The position numbers and the translations under genes are program-made. Positions 1 to 9,942 of a stretch of 19,275 nt of DNA are shown here, one piece after another. Location of the stretch: the NCBI GenBank assembly GCA_004335635.1, contig QAXH01005595.1, positions 142,970-162,244 on the forward strand, read 5' to 3'. The first letter of the stretch is position 1; each line of letters starts with the position of its first letter. A model generated the notes under the pieces. The model was not told the origin of the DNA, ran no database searches, and was given only the letters and a program-made list of their open reading frames with translations. This DNA is from Chloromonas sp. AAM2 (lineage: Eukaryota > Chlorophyta > Chlorophyceae > Chlamydomonadales > Chlamydomonadaceae).

Positions 1-1991
1 TGTAGTACGTCTCTCTCTCCAGAGAGGTGTATATAACCAGTTAAGGCTAGAAGGGTAAACCTTCGCAGGCCTTCCCCAATCTGGTTACTCCAGGTCCTCA
101 GCATCTTGCTGCAAGTTTGCTAACCCGTGAATTTACTGTCTGTTTCAATCATGCACGGATGGATAGACACCAGATTTGTAAAGTTGCCACCACGGAGACA
201 GGCAACCAACAAAGCAAGCTATCAGGCCTGGACTACATGCTGGCAGGAGGTCTCGCTAGGTCTCGTATGTGTTGGTAGCATCATTGGACGGCTCACTACT
301 GTACCTGCACTCGTAACCTGCTCCTGGTACAGGGGCACATCATCTGGGGCTAGCAACTCACGTCCGCAAGAACAGGCTAAAAGCTTGCCTGTGCTTCCTT
401 GTGACAAGTTTATCTAGCTTTGTGGATGGCTGGCCAGGAACGACATGACGAACCAGCAGGCCGACGCAAGTATGTTGGATGGGTGGGTTCCCTCTGGCCA
501 TCTGGCTGACTCAATAGGATGGCTGGTGCTGCACATGTACTACTTGCTGCACCGGCCATCCGATCACAAGTGCAATTCTTACAAGGAAGAACAAGGCGTC
601 CGCAAATCACAAGGCAAGGTGGTGTGCCTTAAAGCCTGCACCAAACGGTGTCAGGGCTGGCTTAAATAAAGGAGTTGATGGAAAGAACACAGAACAATTA
701 GCTCATGTATACTCACACACTGGAAGTTTCGCAAAAGCATAAGTTCTCCCAGTGTTTGATGTCCCATCCGCAGTGCAGATGGTGAATCCGTGGTGTACCA
801 TTGTATCCCGTCCCAACTAAACTAATCCGGCCACAATCAACAGAGCTCAAACCTAAGCCAGTGCGCTCTGCTACCAGTACGATATACACTCGACCACTAC
901 TCGACTGTCAGTCCGTATCATACACCTGTACACGCAACAGGACGTGAACCAACCGTACATTGTGGCTAAGAGTAAAACTCGGGAGCAAACCTGGTTAAGG
1001 CAGCATGGTCAAAAAAGCCATCAGTCTGGTCCGGAAAGGAACCCGTGCACGCATAAGAACTTGAAGAACCGGAGCAAGAGAAAGTCGACAGAGCCTTGTT
1101 GGTGTCAAGAAGTCAAAGACCTCCCTCATTTAGTTTCAACCCAACCACTCGTTATACGTCAACCAATTATTCTGCAGAAAGCTTTCTGCCAGAAGGTGTA
1201 TTCATCTCCTACTCTGCGCATATGATGCCACCAGCTCACATGTGCATGCCTGAACAGCCCATGCACGGATCAACGTGGTGTTCAGTCACAATAAATATCC
1301 GTACTCCTGGTAATCACTGTGTCTGCAAGAGAAATTTCCATCACAGCTCGCTAAGTCATTCACCAAGGCGAGCACAGCCCAACCCATGGCATGAGGCACC
1401 ATCAGCAGTACAGGAGGTGAGTCCTCCTGTGTTGCAGAGGCTCCAGCCTCTGTAAGGAAATAAAATGATGAGGGATTCAGTCACAGTTCCTTGTGTGAAA
1501 ACGTGCTAGTGGTATGCACTCCCACCTAGTAAACCATGCGGGTCATGGCCTGATGGTCATAAAATAGTCAGTGTTCCCTGAACAGGTCAGGCTAAGCTGC
1601 ATGAGCTGAGTATAATCCAACGCGTATTATGTGGCTTGGAAAATCATCAGTCTACTTTGCAGCAACAGCCTGGCTCTAGCGCCGTAAATCTGCCAGCTGT
1701 TCTTCTAGGCATGTCAGAGCAAACAACAAACAACAAATTGATGGGTTTGCCCAAGGGCAATATGGCGCATATACACATGGCCATTCATACATAGATGATT
1801 GTGGTAAAGGTTGACGCCTGATGCCGAAGCAGCCAGGCGTGACAAACTAGGGTTCAACTGCATCGCAGCCCATAGCAAACCTGGAGGCGCAGAGCTTATA
1901 CTCATTGGTGAGCTGATCCATATCAGCCTACACTGGCAGGCGCGCAGCTCAACGTTCAGCGCGGTTTGGCCGAGTTGGCACAAGACGAGAC
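1..1991. other. Intergenic or unassigned stretch, no supported gene
   Basis: Short open frames occur on both strands, but none shows a recognisable motif, a chain of phase-compatible splice sites or coding-like composition. Several of the longest begin at TTG or GTG instead of ATG, which would not normally start a nuclear gene. A TATATAA-like string lies near position 31. A TGTAA pentamer, the usual green-algal polyadenylation signal, lies near 1451 and is followed closely by AATAAA. Either could belong to an unseen transcript, but both are short enough to occur by chance. This may be intergenic DNA or untranslated sequence of a neighbour. Confidence 0.5.
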
Positions 1992-2736
1992 TCAGACGCG
2001 CTCTTGCATCAACGCTTGGTGCTGAAGCTGCTGCAGGTGCTGCTGATAAAGATGTTGTGCTTGCTCGCGTTGTTGCACCAACTGCTGCTGGTGCATGGCC
2101 TTATCCTCATCAACGTTGGCCTTGGCAGCTCTGTCCACCTGTTCGCGGGCCATTTCCCGCTCCATCAGCTGCCGTCTATGCCACCTCTCATAATGCATAC
2201 GACGTAGCTCATTGACAGCGAGCGGCTCCTTTAACCAGCTGCGAGGCGCAGGGAAGGGCGTAAAAATAAAATGCGCTGGCATGGGCAGTTTCGATCAAGC
2301 TTGGGGCTCAAACTCTCCCGCTCCCACTGCAGCAGTCACACCGGAGCAACAAGTAACATCCCCAGACTCACAGCGTGCTTGGGACGTCGACTGGGGCAGT
2401 TGGGACGAAGGCCAGCATTCCGTTGAGACCGGGGCCATCCCCGGCATCCTGCCCTGTCACAGCGTCGTCATAACCTTCGCTGTCTGAGTAGCAGTCATCA
2501 TCGTCGTCATCCTCGTCCTCGTCCTCATCAAAGCATTCTCCGCTGGATAGGGAGTGCACGGCGTTTTGTTGGTGCAGCAGCAGAGACAGCAGGGACACAG
2601 GAGAGCGCAGAGCCGCGCTGCGCTCTGTCGCCGCAGAACTGCGGGGGCTTTGCAACTCGGATGAGTCACACGAGAAGCCTGTCACGACCGAGACTGGGCT
2701 GGAGAGGGGTTGGCAAATTGGCAAAGGTTTTCTCAT
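1992..2736 (-). CDS. Hypothetical protein, acidic and Gln-rich, two exons
   Basis: I do not recognise this protein. Exon 1 runs from the ATG at 2736 down to 2372 and exon 2 from 2238 down to the TGA at 1992-1994, giving 203 residues. The junction is a GTGAGT donor and a CGCAG acceptor after a long pyrimidine tract; exon 1 leaves two bases of a Leu codon and exon 2 supplies the third, so phase is exact. The N-terminal part is Ser-rich, followed by an acidic run (FDEDEDEDDDDDD, encoded around 2494-2535). The C-terminal exon holds a charged helical stretch (ELRRMHYERWHRRQLMERE), then a run rich in Gln and His with HLYQQHLQQLQHQ, suggesting a coiled coil. The frame is open upstream to about 2931 without another ATG, so an additional 5' exon joining near 2740-2930 is possible. 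Function is unknown; a nuclear or scaffold role would be a guess from composition only. Confidence 0.5.
2239..2371 (-). other. Intron of the acidic/Gln-rich gene
   Basis: This 133-base GT-AG intron has a GTGAGT donor at the 2371 side. Its acceptor is preceded by a pyrimidine-rich stretch that includes TTTTATTTTTACG and CCCTTCCCTG. The intron contains in-frame stops relative to the downstream exon, so it must be removed to join the two frames. This splice is the main support for the gene. Confidence 0.55.
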
Positions 2737-3245
2737 ATTGCAGAATGATGTGCTCTTGCAGGCAGAGGTCGCGCATACGCAGCGACCAAAGTCTGGAGCA
2801 GCGATAACGAAACTTGCCAGGTTGTGTGGCAGGTGAAATGCTACAGGGCTCTTTTTGGCTGAGATGGTTTCTGCCGTAGCACTTTTTTGAGTGTCGCGGG
2901 TTTTCGCTCTCGGCACCCATGGTTTTTTGCATTATTAAAACAGTTCGAAGCATTAGTGGTAAAGAATCTGGGAGAAGACTCCGCCAGTGCGGGGGTCTCG
3001 GCACGTTTGTGGTGGACATTGCGGGAATTTGTCATAGGGTCATCCAAGATCTCTCGGACAATGATGCATCGTTGATTGGCTGTGTTATCAGGGCACTGTC
3101 TATTGGATGTATCAGCGCAGCGACTCTGTGTGCTGTACGTGTGGGACGTACCTTAATCCGTTGGGACCGATTGTCTGCCAAGACTGAGCCAACCGGCTTT
3201 CCGACGTTGGCAGAGACGAGAACTGAGAATGGGAAACCACATCCC
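2737..3245. other. Upstream region of the minus-strand acidic protein gene
   Basis: The region lies 5' of the probable start codon at 2736. It may hold the promoter, 5' UTR or an unrecognised first exon. On the plus strand an ATG at 2919 opens 167 codons, but the last third of that frame is read through the foldback repeat at 3246-3359 and shows no known motif. I see no convincing core promoter element. Confidence 0.35.
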
Positions 3246-3359
3246 AAAAAAAGAAGTTTGCCAGTTCTGGGACAATTCCTGTCAATGCCGCTGGAACATG
3301 TGTTGGTGATGCATGTTGTAGTTTTGGAATTGTCCCAGAACTGGCAAACTTCTTTTTTT
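3246..3359. repeat. Foldback (MITE-like) element, copy A, perfect 34-bp arms
   Basis: The left arm (3246-3279) and right arm (3326-3359) are exact reverse complements over 34 bases, separated by a 46-base loop. The arms begin with an A run, continue through GAAGTTTGCCAGTTCTGGG and end in ACAATTCC. The T run on the right side continues three bases further than its A-run partner. No clear target-site duplication is visible. The same arm core recurs at 4726-4884, which marks this as a dispersed repeat family. The form fits a short non-autonomous DNA transposon; no transposase is encoded here. Confidence 0.8.
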
Positions 3360-3362
3360 TTT

Positions 3363-4725
3363 GAGTCTGTCAAGTCTGGCTTTCTGCACCTGAGACAAGG
3401 CTTTGCCTGGAACCTTCGTTGACCTGCTGGGAAATCATTCAGTCGGTAAGACTGCGGATGATGACTGCGGATTGATGGCTGCGCACAAGGGCATGCTTGC
3501 CTCAGACTGGCAAGGCTGCCAATAGGTCTAGATAGGACACCTCTCACAGCAGTGCTTTACAAGTTGTTGGTACCCACACACTGCTCAGGTCACCCGCTTG
3601 GCGTGTAGCCCAAGGACAAGAAATAAAAGCAGAGACAGAGACGTGTTGGGTTAGTTACCAGGCTTTGTACTACAGACTGGGGCGAACTGTGTGACCGTCT
3701 GACTGAGCCTTGCTCACACGGAAGGGCTGGCTCTGATTTCAACCACTGAAGAACATGAGTAGACCTTCCCCACACTGGTTAGTACGAAAACAACTGAACC
3801 GCTGCTCAAGGGGGGCTTTGGCTTGACAGACGAGCAGATTGCAACATCAGAGACTTCAGCGACACTCATCGACCATGCCTTTGACAGGCTGACGCCTATG
3901 CGGGCATAAAACCAATGGTTTGGTTTTGATGCCACTCGGAACTGCCAAACCGGCCAAACTGGGTGCCTTCATAGATGCCCGATGCAACTGGAGTCCACCC
4001 CAACGCAGTTTAAGCTGAAGTGAAAGGTATAACATGGCTTTTCAGTACTGGCCACATTTCGTTGACAGGCCACACACGTGTTCCACCGTCACATTATCTT
4101 CTCATGTGTCGTTCGTGAACACCAGTCATGGGTGCAGGGTCTGGGCAGCCAGAACACGCGGTACACCAAGAGCGGCACCAAGAGCTCTGTGTTTACATGG
4201 CCAGTGCGAACCCTCCACGGACGTGGGCATGGGTCGTTGAAAGCATTCAGAAGCACGACCCAGTACCGGTGCAAGAGTACAAGCAGTGGGCACAAGGATA
4301 AGTTCGTGAGTGCTGTTGAACTTGTTTCCTGAGTTGCTGCACGTATGTATTGACGTCGATACAGACTTGGCCCAATGCATGTCACAATTTATACTCTGGG
4401 CAGGGTATACTTTGGGCTTGGCGGTCATTCTCCATGGGCAAAGTGTGCTGCAGCCAACGCCTCAAACTTTTGCTGCTGTTGCCTGTGGTGGCTACACGCA
4501 AAGATGCTGTAGCACCCGCTGTCGCACGTATCGCTTACATGGACAACTGTGGGCAACTTTTTCTTCTTCATTCGACATATCGTTTCTCTGAAGACCATCA
4601 AAGCGACACATCAAGTGACCTGGAGGCGTACGCAAAAACATTCACACAGGTACATCGGCTAGTCTGATTTCTTGACCGCCTGCCTTTGTCCGGTACAACC
4701 ATCTGAACAATGCGTCTCATGTAAA
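3363..4725. other. Intergenic stretch between the two foldback elements
   Basis: Nothing here could be supported as a gene. Frames up to about 105 codons occur on both strands and overlap one another, with no domain signature and no chain of matching splice sites. It is not visibly the interior of a larger transposon: I see no transposase-like motif. Confidence 0.45.
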
Positions 4726-4884
4726 CAAAAAAAAGTTTGCCAGTTCTGGGAGCCACCACATTAACAAACACAATGACAATTGACAAGCACCGGGGTATTG
4801 TGAAAAAGTAGCGCCATGTCAAAATGGTCCACTGTGTCACTGACCCAAACTCAAATTGTCCTAGAACTGGCAAACTTTTTTTTG
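4726..4884. repeat. Foldback (MITE-like) element, copy B, related inverted ends
   Basis: The ends are C, eight A, then GTTTGCCAGTTCT on the left and the exact complement on the right (AGAACTGGCAAAC, eight T, G), giving about 22 paired bases. The right arm continues with a copy of the GGACAATT segment found in copy A after one substitution; the left arm diverges after GGG. The interior of roughly 110 bases is unrelated to the copy A loop. Shared ends with different interiors are typical of MITE families and of internally deleted transposon copies. No target-site duplication is obvious. Confidence 0.75.
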
Positions 4885-6034
4885 AAGCCTCAAAGCAACC
4901 GTGCAACTCGTCCTTTGGCATGACATGGCAAGCTGTTCCTCTTGAGATATTGCTTTGAGTGGTGAAACGCGCCAATCCATACACGCTCATCGACCCCTCA
5001 ATTGTGAGCTTACCGAAGTGTAAACAACACACCTGAACACCACATGTGTTGCAAACCTCCTCTATCGATCAACTCCTCTATTGAGCAAGGTGTGCGTGTG
5101 TGCCTGCACCTTCACCTTGAACCCAAAGCAAAACTTGGCTGGAGGAACCCAAGAAGGAACGCAAATCCTAATGGAACACTGACTTGTCTACCTTGAAACA
5201 GGTCTGCATGTCACAACAGAGGACCAACCTGACTTGTAATCGTGCAAGTTTGAATTTAATACTAAACGAATGTGTGACTGCAACGCTCTTTCGGCCGCAA
5301 AACTTTGAGTCAAATCTTGAGTGGTTCATGCTTCCGTAGATATTGCTCTTCAACAAGTTGATTGTATCAGAGGGCAAAAGCAGTCCCCAAAAGCAGTTCC
5401 AGTGTATTGCTGTATAGCAGAGATTTGCATCTGCGTCTGTGTTGCCTACTCTCTGGCTTAACAGTAGCCCCTTACATATGGACAGGGGCAATCTCGCACT
5501 TGCTCTGCGCCGTTCCATGTGGTGCCATCCTACCAAGACCAGTGCTTGCACAGCAGCTGGACCAAATACGACACAGTATTGTGCAGCCAGTAATATGCTC
5601 ATGGTAATCGCAACAGCCGCTCCACCTGCAGACATGGTTGCATGCAAGAGATTGACCACATGCAGAGCATTGTCCAAGAGGTGGAGAGCACGAATGGATG
5701 TGGTGGAGAAAGGATGGATAGAGCGCGGCACAAAAAAAACCCGGTGCAAGCGGTTGCAAGCAGTGCATGCCTTGCAATGCATCGTATCCTGGAATTCATG
5801 CAGCCACCTGCTCAGGTCAGCCAATGTTCACCTCAGGTACTACAGCCACCTCAGGTTTCTGATCAGCCAATGTCAGGTACTACAGCCAACAGCACCCGCA
5901 ACTAAGGGTTCAAATGCGTATTCAAGGGGCTTGTTGTTTCTTGCATTCCCAGAAAAGCACTACATGTCCAGCCTTTCTCAAACCGCCTTTTTCAACACAA
6001 TATAGTCTCGTACCTCGTCTCTCGCCTCATCACG
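4885..6034. other. Intergenic or 3' UTR stretch downstream of the plastid-type gene
   Basis: This lies 3' of the minus-strand gene that stops at 6035, so part is probably its 3' UTR. A TGTAA polyadenylation-like pentamer on the minus strand occurs near 5472-5476, about 560 bases past the stop, which would make a long UTR. Overlapping frames of roughly 190-205 codons run on opposite strands around 5170-6005, but neither has a recognisable motif. An imperfect local duplication lies at 5816-5890. Confidence 0.4.
5816..5890. repeat. Imperfect tandem duplication of about 40-46 bases
   Basis: CAGCCAATG occurs at 5818-5826 and again at 5864-5872, and TCAGGTACTACAGCCA occurs at 5833-5848 and again at 5873-5888. 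The order is the same in both units but the spacing differs by a few bases, so this is an imperfect two-copy repeat. It lies downstream of the minus-strand gene. Confidence 0.6.
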
Positions 6035-9000
6035 TCAACGGTTCATTGGCTGTCGAGACCCTGCATGCCCAGGACTATTCCCTTTTCTCCCTCTTACCTC
6101 GTCCCTTGCCTCTGCCTGCACCCTCCACTCGTCCTGCAGCCCCTCCAGCTCCTCCAGCCGCACCATCTGCTCCTCAATGCCCTGCAGCTCCGCAGCCGGC
6201 ACCTCAATGTCCATCTCCACCTCGATCTCGATCATGTTCATCACACGACCGTAGCCATCAAGCAACTCAACCTGCGGCCACAGTGCAGGGGGCAAAGTCC
6301 TGCTGAGCCTGGCTCTGCTTCTCTTTGTGTGAAGCACAATTCGCCTGCTGTGTTGTGCACGTGTGCTTGCGTGAATGTGTGTGTTTAGGTGTGTTTGTGT
6401 GCAATGACATACGAGTGATGGAAGGCAAGTTATGCTAAATGCAGCCCTGACTTGTTTGGCTGCAGTGTGTACCGACACAATATGCTGCCATGACTTGCGT
6501 GGTGAGGTATCCATATGATCAAACGGTTGCAGAACACATGCTCGATTTGACAGTGCAAGAGCTGCACAGGGCAAGGAAAGTGTAGGGCATGTAGCAACCA
6601 TGCACACCTTCTTCACAAGCCTCTCTTCAATGCTGCGCCTGGCCGCCGCCACCCTCTCCATCCTCGCCACATAGGAGCCCGACGCCCCTCCGCTACCGCC
6701 CACCGACTGCATCTTATTCTCCAGCTGCCAGAGCCTTGCCAGCATCCGAATGTCCTCACTGCTCTCACTCATCACTGTGTCACTCTTCTCACTCAATTGC
6801 GCATACTGCCCCAGCAACCGCTGCCTCACATACTCCACACTGACGGACTTTTCCGGCAACTGCTTCAACCGCGGAATAAGCAAACGGTTTCCTGCTACAG
6901 CTGAGCCTGTCAAGCTGACAGCGCCAGCTGCCAGCAGTGCTGGCAATGCAGGGTCGAGCAGTGATGAAGCAGCATCGCCTCCCGCAGCTAGCACAGCCAG
7001 TGGCAAAACCCAACCTGGTATTGTGGCCTGTGCCCCCGCTAAGGGGGGTGGTAAGAGGGGTGTGACTACGCCGGTCACATGGTTGGTTGCCGACAAAGCC
7101 TCCCCTGGCTTGGTGTCGGGAGGGCTGGGACTGAGCAGGCCTTTTTGCCGCTTCTTGGACGGGTTCTTGGCAGTTGCGGCGCTGGGTGCGCACACGAATG
7201 TCACACGCTCATTGATCTGCGCAATGCAAGCATTCACATGTCACACCAGTGAGCAGCCGCTTAATCACGCGCTCTGTCAGGTACTCTTAATGCCGTTCCT
7301 GCCATACAGAGCAAAGCTGTTGGCGATGCCAGCGACCCAAAGTTAGCCAGATGCCTGACTGCCCCTGAGCAATGCCCACCCACGGCGCGGAAGCGCATCT
7401 GCCACACTTGCTGTCCATACTCGTGCCAAAGGTGTTGGCATACCAACAATTGTAGCTGAATGCACGACTGTTGCGTGTGATGCCCACCCATGGTGAGAAA
7501 GCGCATCTGCAAAGTAATATCTGTCCATCGGAACCCACCTGTGCGGGGACGTTGGGCGAGGCTGTTGCCACCCTGAATGTACGGGACTGGCCGTCCGGCG
7601 CCTGCACCACGAACTCGTGCACGGCCGCGGGCGGGGGCCGCCGAAGCACACCCAGCGCCTGGAGCGCCGCGAACAGCAGTCCGGTGGTGGGCTCCAGCGC
7701 CTCTGAGGTGGTGGTCAGCACACGACCACTGAACACCTGTATAGCGTACAAAGATTCAAAAAATTGTATGACCGTTGGCATGTGACAGCTAGGCTACAGT
7801 GAAGCTCGCCTGTCCAAAATACAGGCGTGTGAACGGCAGCTTGGCTGCAACGGCACATTGTCACCCTTGCCACTCATACCTGTGCTGCCTAGCTTCACAT
7901 GTGTTGGTGTGTGTTGATGTGTGTGTTGATGTGTGCCGGGAGCGCATCTCTAAGTGTCGCTCAGCAGTCCAGACTAAACACATGTGGGCCTGAATTGTGC
8001 CTGACCCTGCTCCCTTTCCCAGCGCACCTCGTACTCATACCGACTGAAAGCATCTGCCACAAGCTTAAGCCCTTCCTGTGGCTGCACCACTGTCAACGTC
8101 ATAGTGGGCGCCAAAGGGCTGCAGACCACCTTGCCAAACCCCACCGCATCATTCCGAGGCAAGCCCTGCACCCGGATGTCCGCCACCGCCTTGAGCGCTT
8201 GATCTATGGCCAGCTGACGGCATAGGCCCAGCACCAAGCAGCAGGTGGTCTGAAGCGTGGCAGCTGGCCAGGCGAAGGCTGCATCTACTGAGGATGTGGA
8301 TGCCATAGAAGACATGTGGCTGCTGGTGCCAGGGCGGGATTTGCGGGCCTGCATCATGCTGTCGTAGGCTGACATGGCTAGCTGAATGTTGCCTCTGTCT
8401 AAAGCTGTTTGAATGAGGAGCTCTCCGTCTGCTGCTTGCAGGACCATGTCTGGCTCCTCGGCCAGAAACAGCTCCACTGCCTCGGATGCTGAGACGAGAC
8501 TGAGTGCAAACGGCGGCAACAACACTTTTTTTTAATAGAATGAGTGCATTCCTGACCTGCAATGATCACATGGACGCGTAAGTCCCTTCACATGCGCACA
8601 CGTACACATGAGCATTGAACCAAACTGTACACAGAGAACGACCAGGTGTGCATTCACTGCTTAAATGGCTTGCAGGCAGCCAAAGGTTGGCACCGCCCAG
8701 CAAAAGCAGAGTACCAACCTTAGAGCCTTTCTACTGACGGCTGGCATGGACTGCAACAATCCGGCCATGGAGTTGCGTCGGTTGCTGCTGCTTGGCCCAT
8801 TGCTGGTGTCCGCTGGCCCACTGTTGGTAGGCCCACTCTGTCTGCTGTTTGCTGTTGTTATGCTGACGCTGCTTCCAGATGAGCTTGAGCTAGGTGGCTC
8901 TGCTGCTGCTGCTGGGCCAGCCCTTCTAGCCTGTGTGCATGAACACGCACGATACTGCGGTTATCGCAGCACACCGGGCCAGCGAAGCACGCCTAGCACA

Positions 9001-9191
9001 GCTTTTGAGCACCAATGGGTTGGAAAGAGCTGGCTCACCTGTGACGCACCCTCCGAGCTGATGGACGCAGACCTGCGGGTGACAGTCCCACGCTTGTGAA
9101 GCGCCTGGCTGGCCCTTTGAGGCCAGTATTGTTGGCCGCTACTGCTGCAGCACTGCTTTGTGTTGCTGCATCCTGGGTAAAGGCTGTGCAT
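6035..9191 (-). CDS. Predicted plastid-targeted conserved protein, six exons, complete
   Basis: Exons run 9191-9039, 8930-8719, 8499-8028, 7736-7539, 7216-6608 and 6271-6035 (626 residues plus stop). All five introns are GT-AG and every junction is in phase, including a split Ser codon between exons 2 and 3. The ATG at 9191 is the first one after an in-frame TAA. Residues 1-120 are rich in Ser, Ala, Arg, Gln and Thr with few acidic residues, as in chloroplast transit peptides. Residues 120-279 look helical and include VVQPQEG and FSRYEYE. Residues about 411-453 are hydrophobic around GDAASSLLDPALPALLAAG and could be one or two membrane segments. From about 465 to the end the protein is heptad-like and charged, with IEIEVEMDIEVP. 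From memory the core (FSRYEYE/VFSG, GDAAS..DP.LP, IEIEVEMD) resembles an uncharacterised plastid protein family of land plants; I cannot name it. No catalytic motif is visible. Confidence 0.83.
6091..6100 (-). other. Possible alternative splice donor in the last exon of the plastid-type gene
   Basis: On the minus strand the last exon contains GAG followed by GTAAGAG, a near-ideal donor, with the exon side ending at 6098. The sequence before it (EWRVQAEARDE) is the last part that looks conserved; after it the frame codes for a Gly/Arg/Ser-rich tail up to the stop at 6035. A further 3' exon downstream may therefore supply the true C-terminus, in which case the stop at 6035 is intronic. I found no convincing acceptor and exon by eye. 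Confidence 0.35.
6355..6402. repeat. Degenerate GT-rich microsatellite in intron 5 of the plastid-type gene
   Basis: The plus strand reads as GTGTG runs broken by single substitutions (GTGAATGTGTGTGTTTAGG and similar). It lies inside the intron at 6272-6607. Similar GT-rich sequence occurs in intron 3 of the same gene. Confidence 0.6.
7901..7936. repeat. TGTGTTGATG-type short tandem repeat in intron 3 of the plastid-type gene
   Basis: The plus strand carries three adjacent GTGTTG-type units (GTGTTGGTGT, GTGTTGATGT, GTGTGTTGAT). It lies within the intron at 7737-8027 and has no evident coding role. Confidence 0.6.
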
Positions 9192-9942
9192 CGCTGCCAC
9201 CGCGGAGTGCTTTTGTATCCCAAAACCACTTTAATCTAAGATCTGGCTAGCACGGAGGACGGCGGCCTGATGGTGATTAACCTGAGATTCAAAATATAGA
9301 TTGCAGCAAGCTGCTGCGCATTGCTCTGGCCAGCGTTTCTGAACTGGGTGCGCCTGAAGCTCCAAATGTCAGCCTTCTGATGCTAATGTAGAAAGGCAGG
9401 AACGCACTGCGCAAACTGCGTCATCAGTGTGTAGACATGCCAAAAGTAAAACAAGCGAAACGCACATCGGTTTCTTTTCGTCCAATGCTGCCGTGGGCAT
9501 GCCTGCTCGTCGTGGCCTTGGCCTTGACAGCGCCAGCGAAAAGCAGGCCCTTTCAATCTGGCGTGCAAGTTGTCACGACTTTGAATTATTTTCTGTCTTT
9601 AAGGCGCACCAACAGGGCAAAATGGAACCACGATGACAGCAAGGATTTCAGTAGGCTCAACATGAGCGAGGTGTGAACACGACAAGGCAGACAGCGGTCA
9701 GTCTCTTTGTCGGTGAAGTGCAATTTTCGGATTTTCATGCAGTGTCTTGCCCTGTCCAGGCACGCACGCTGATCGTCTCCTGCACACGCCATCACATGCA
9801 TGTTTACCAACCACCTGTCCCATTTTGCACTGACTGTGAAGCGTGCTGGGATGCCACCTGTTGTTGACATGCCTGTCTTGACACCTGAGCTGATGCAGGG
9901 CCGTAACTGAGTTGCTGCCAGTCTTCGGCAGCAGGGGCCAGC
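9192..9942. promoter_or_regulatory. Divergent (bidirectional) upstream region between two genes
   Basis: The plastid-type gene starts at 9191 and runs left, and the RUNKEL/ULK4 gene starts at 9943 and runs right, so these 751 bases must hold both 5' UTRs and both promoters. I could not pick a convincing TATA box or initiator for either direction. A plus-strand ATG at 9437 opens a 79-codon frame ending at 9676, which would be an upstream ORF if transcription of the right-hand gene begins before it. Co-regulation of the pair is possible but not shown by the sequence. Confidence 0.55.

Noticed and set aside
1811..2215. Plus-strand frame of 134 codons
   Set aside because: It starts at TTG and is largely the antisense shadow of the Gln-rich exon at 1992-2238.
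2919..3422. Plus-strand frame of 167 codons with a true ATG
   Set aside because: The last third is read through the foldback repeat, and no domain or splice support is visible. It could be an element-associated transcript, but the evidence is too weak.
3032..3547. Minus-strand frame of 171 codons
   Set aside because: It begins at GTG and runs through the foldback repeat.
5168..5824. Minus-strand frame of 218 codons (204 from its first ATG at 5782)
   Set aside because: It has length but no recognisable motif, opposes a 188-codon plus-strand frame over the same bases, and lies in the likely 3' flank of the plastid-type gene. Composition is not coding-like.
5439..6005. Plus-strand frame of 188 codons
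   Set aside because: No motif, Cys/Trp/Arg scattered as in random frames, overlaps the opposing frame above, and spans the imperfect duplication at 5816-5890.
6750..7346. Plus-strand frame of 198 codons
   Set aside because: It is the complement of exon 5 of the plastid-type gene, which has far better support from splice phase and conserved motifs.
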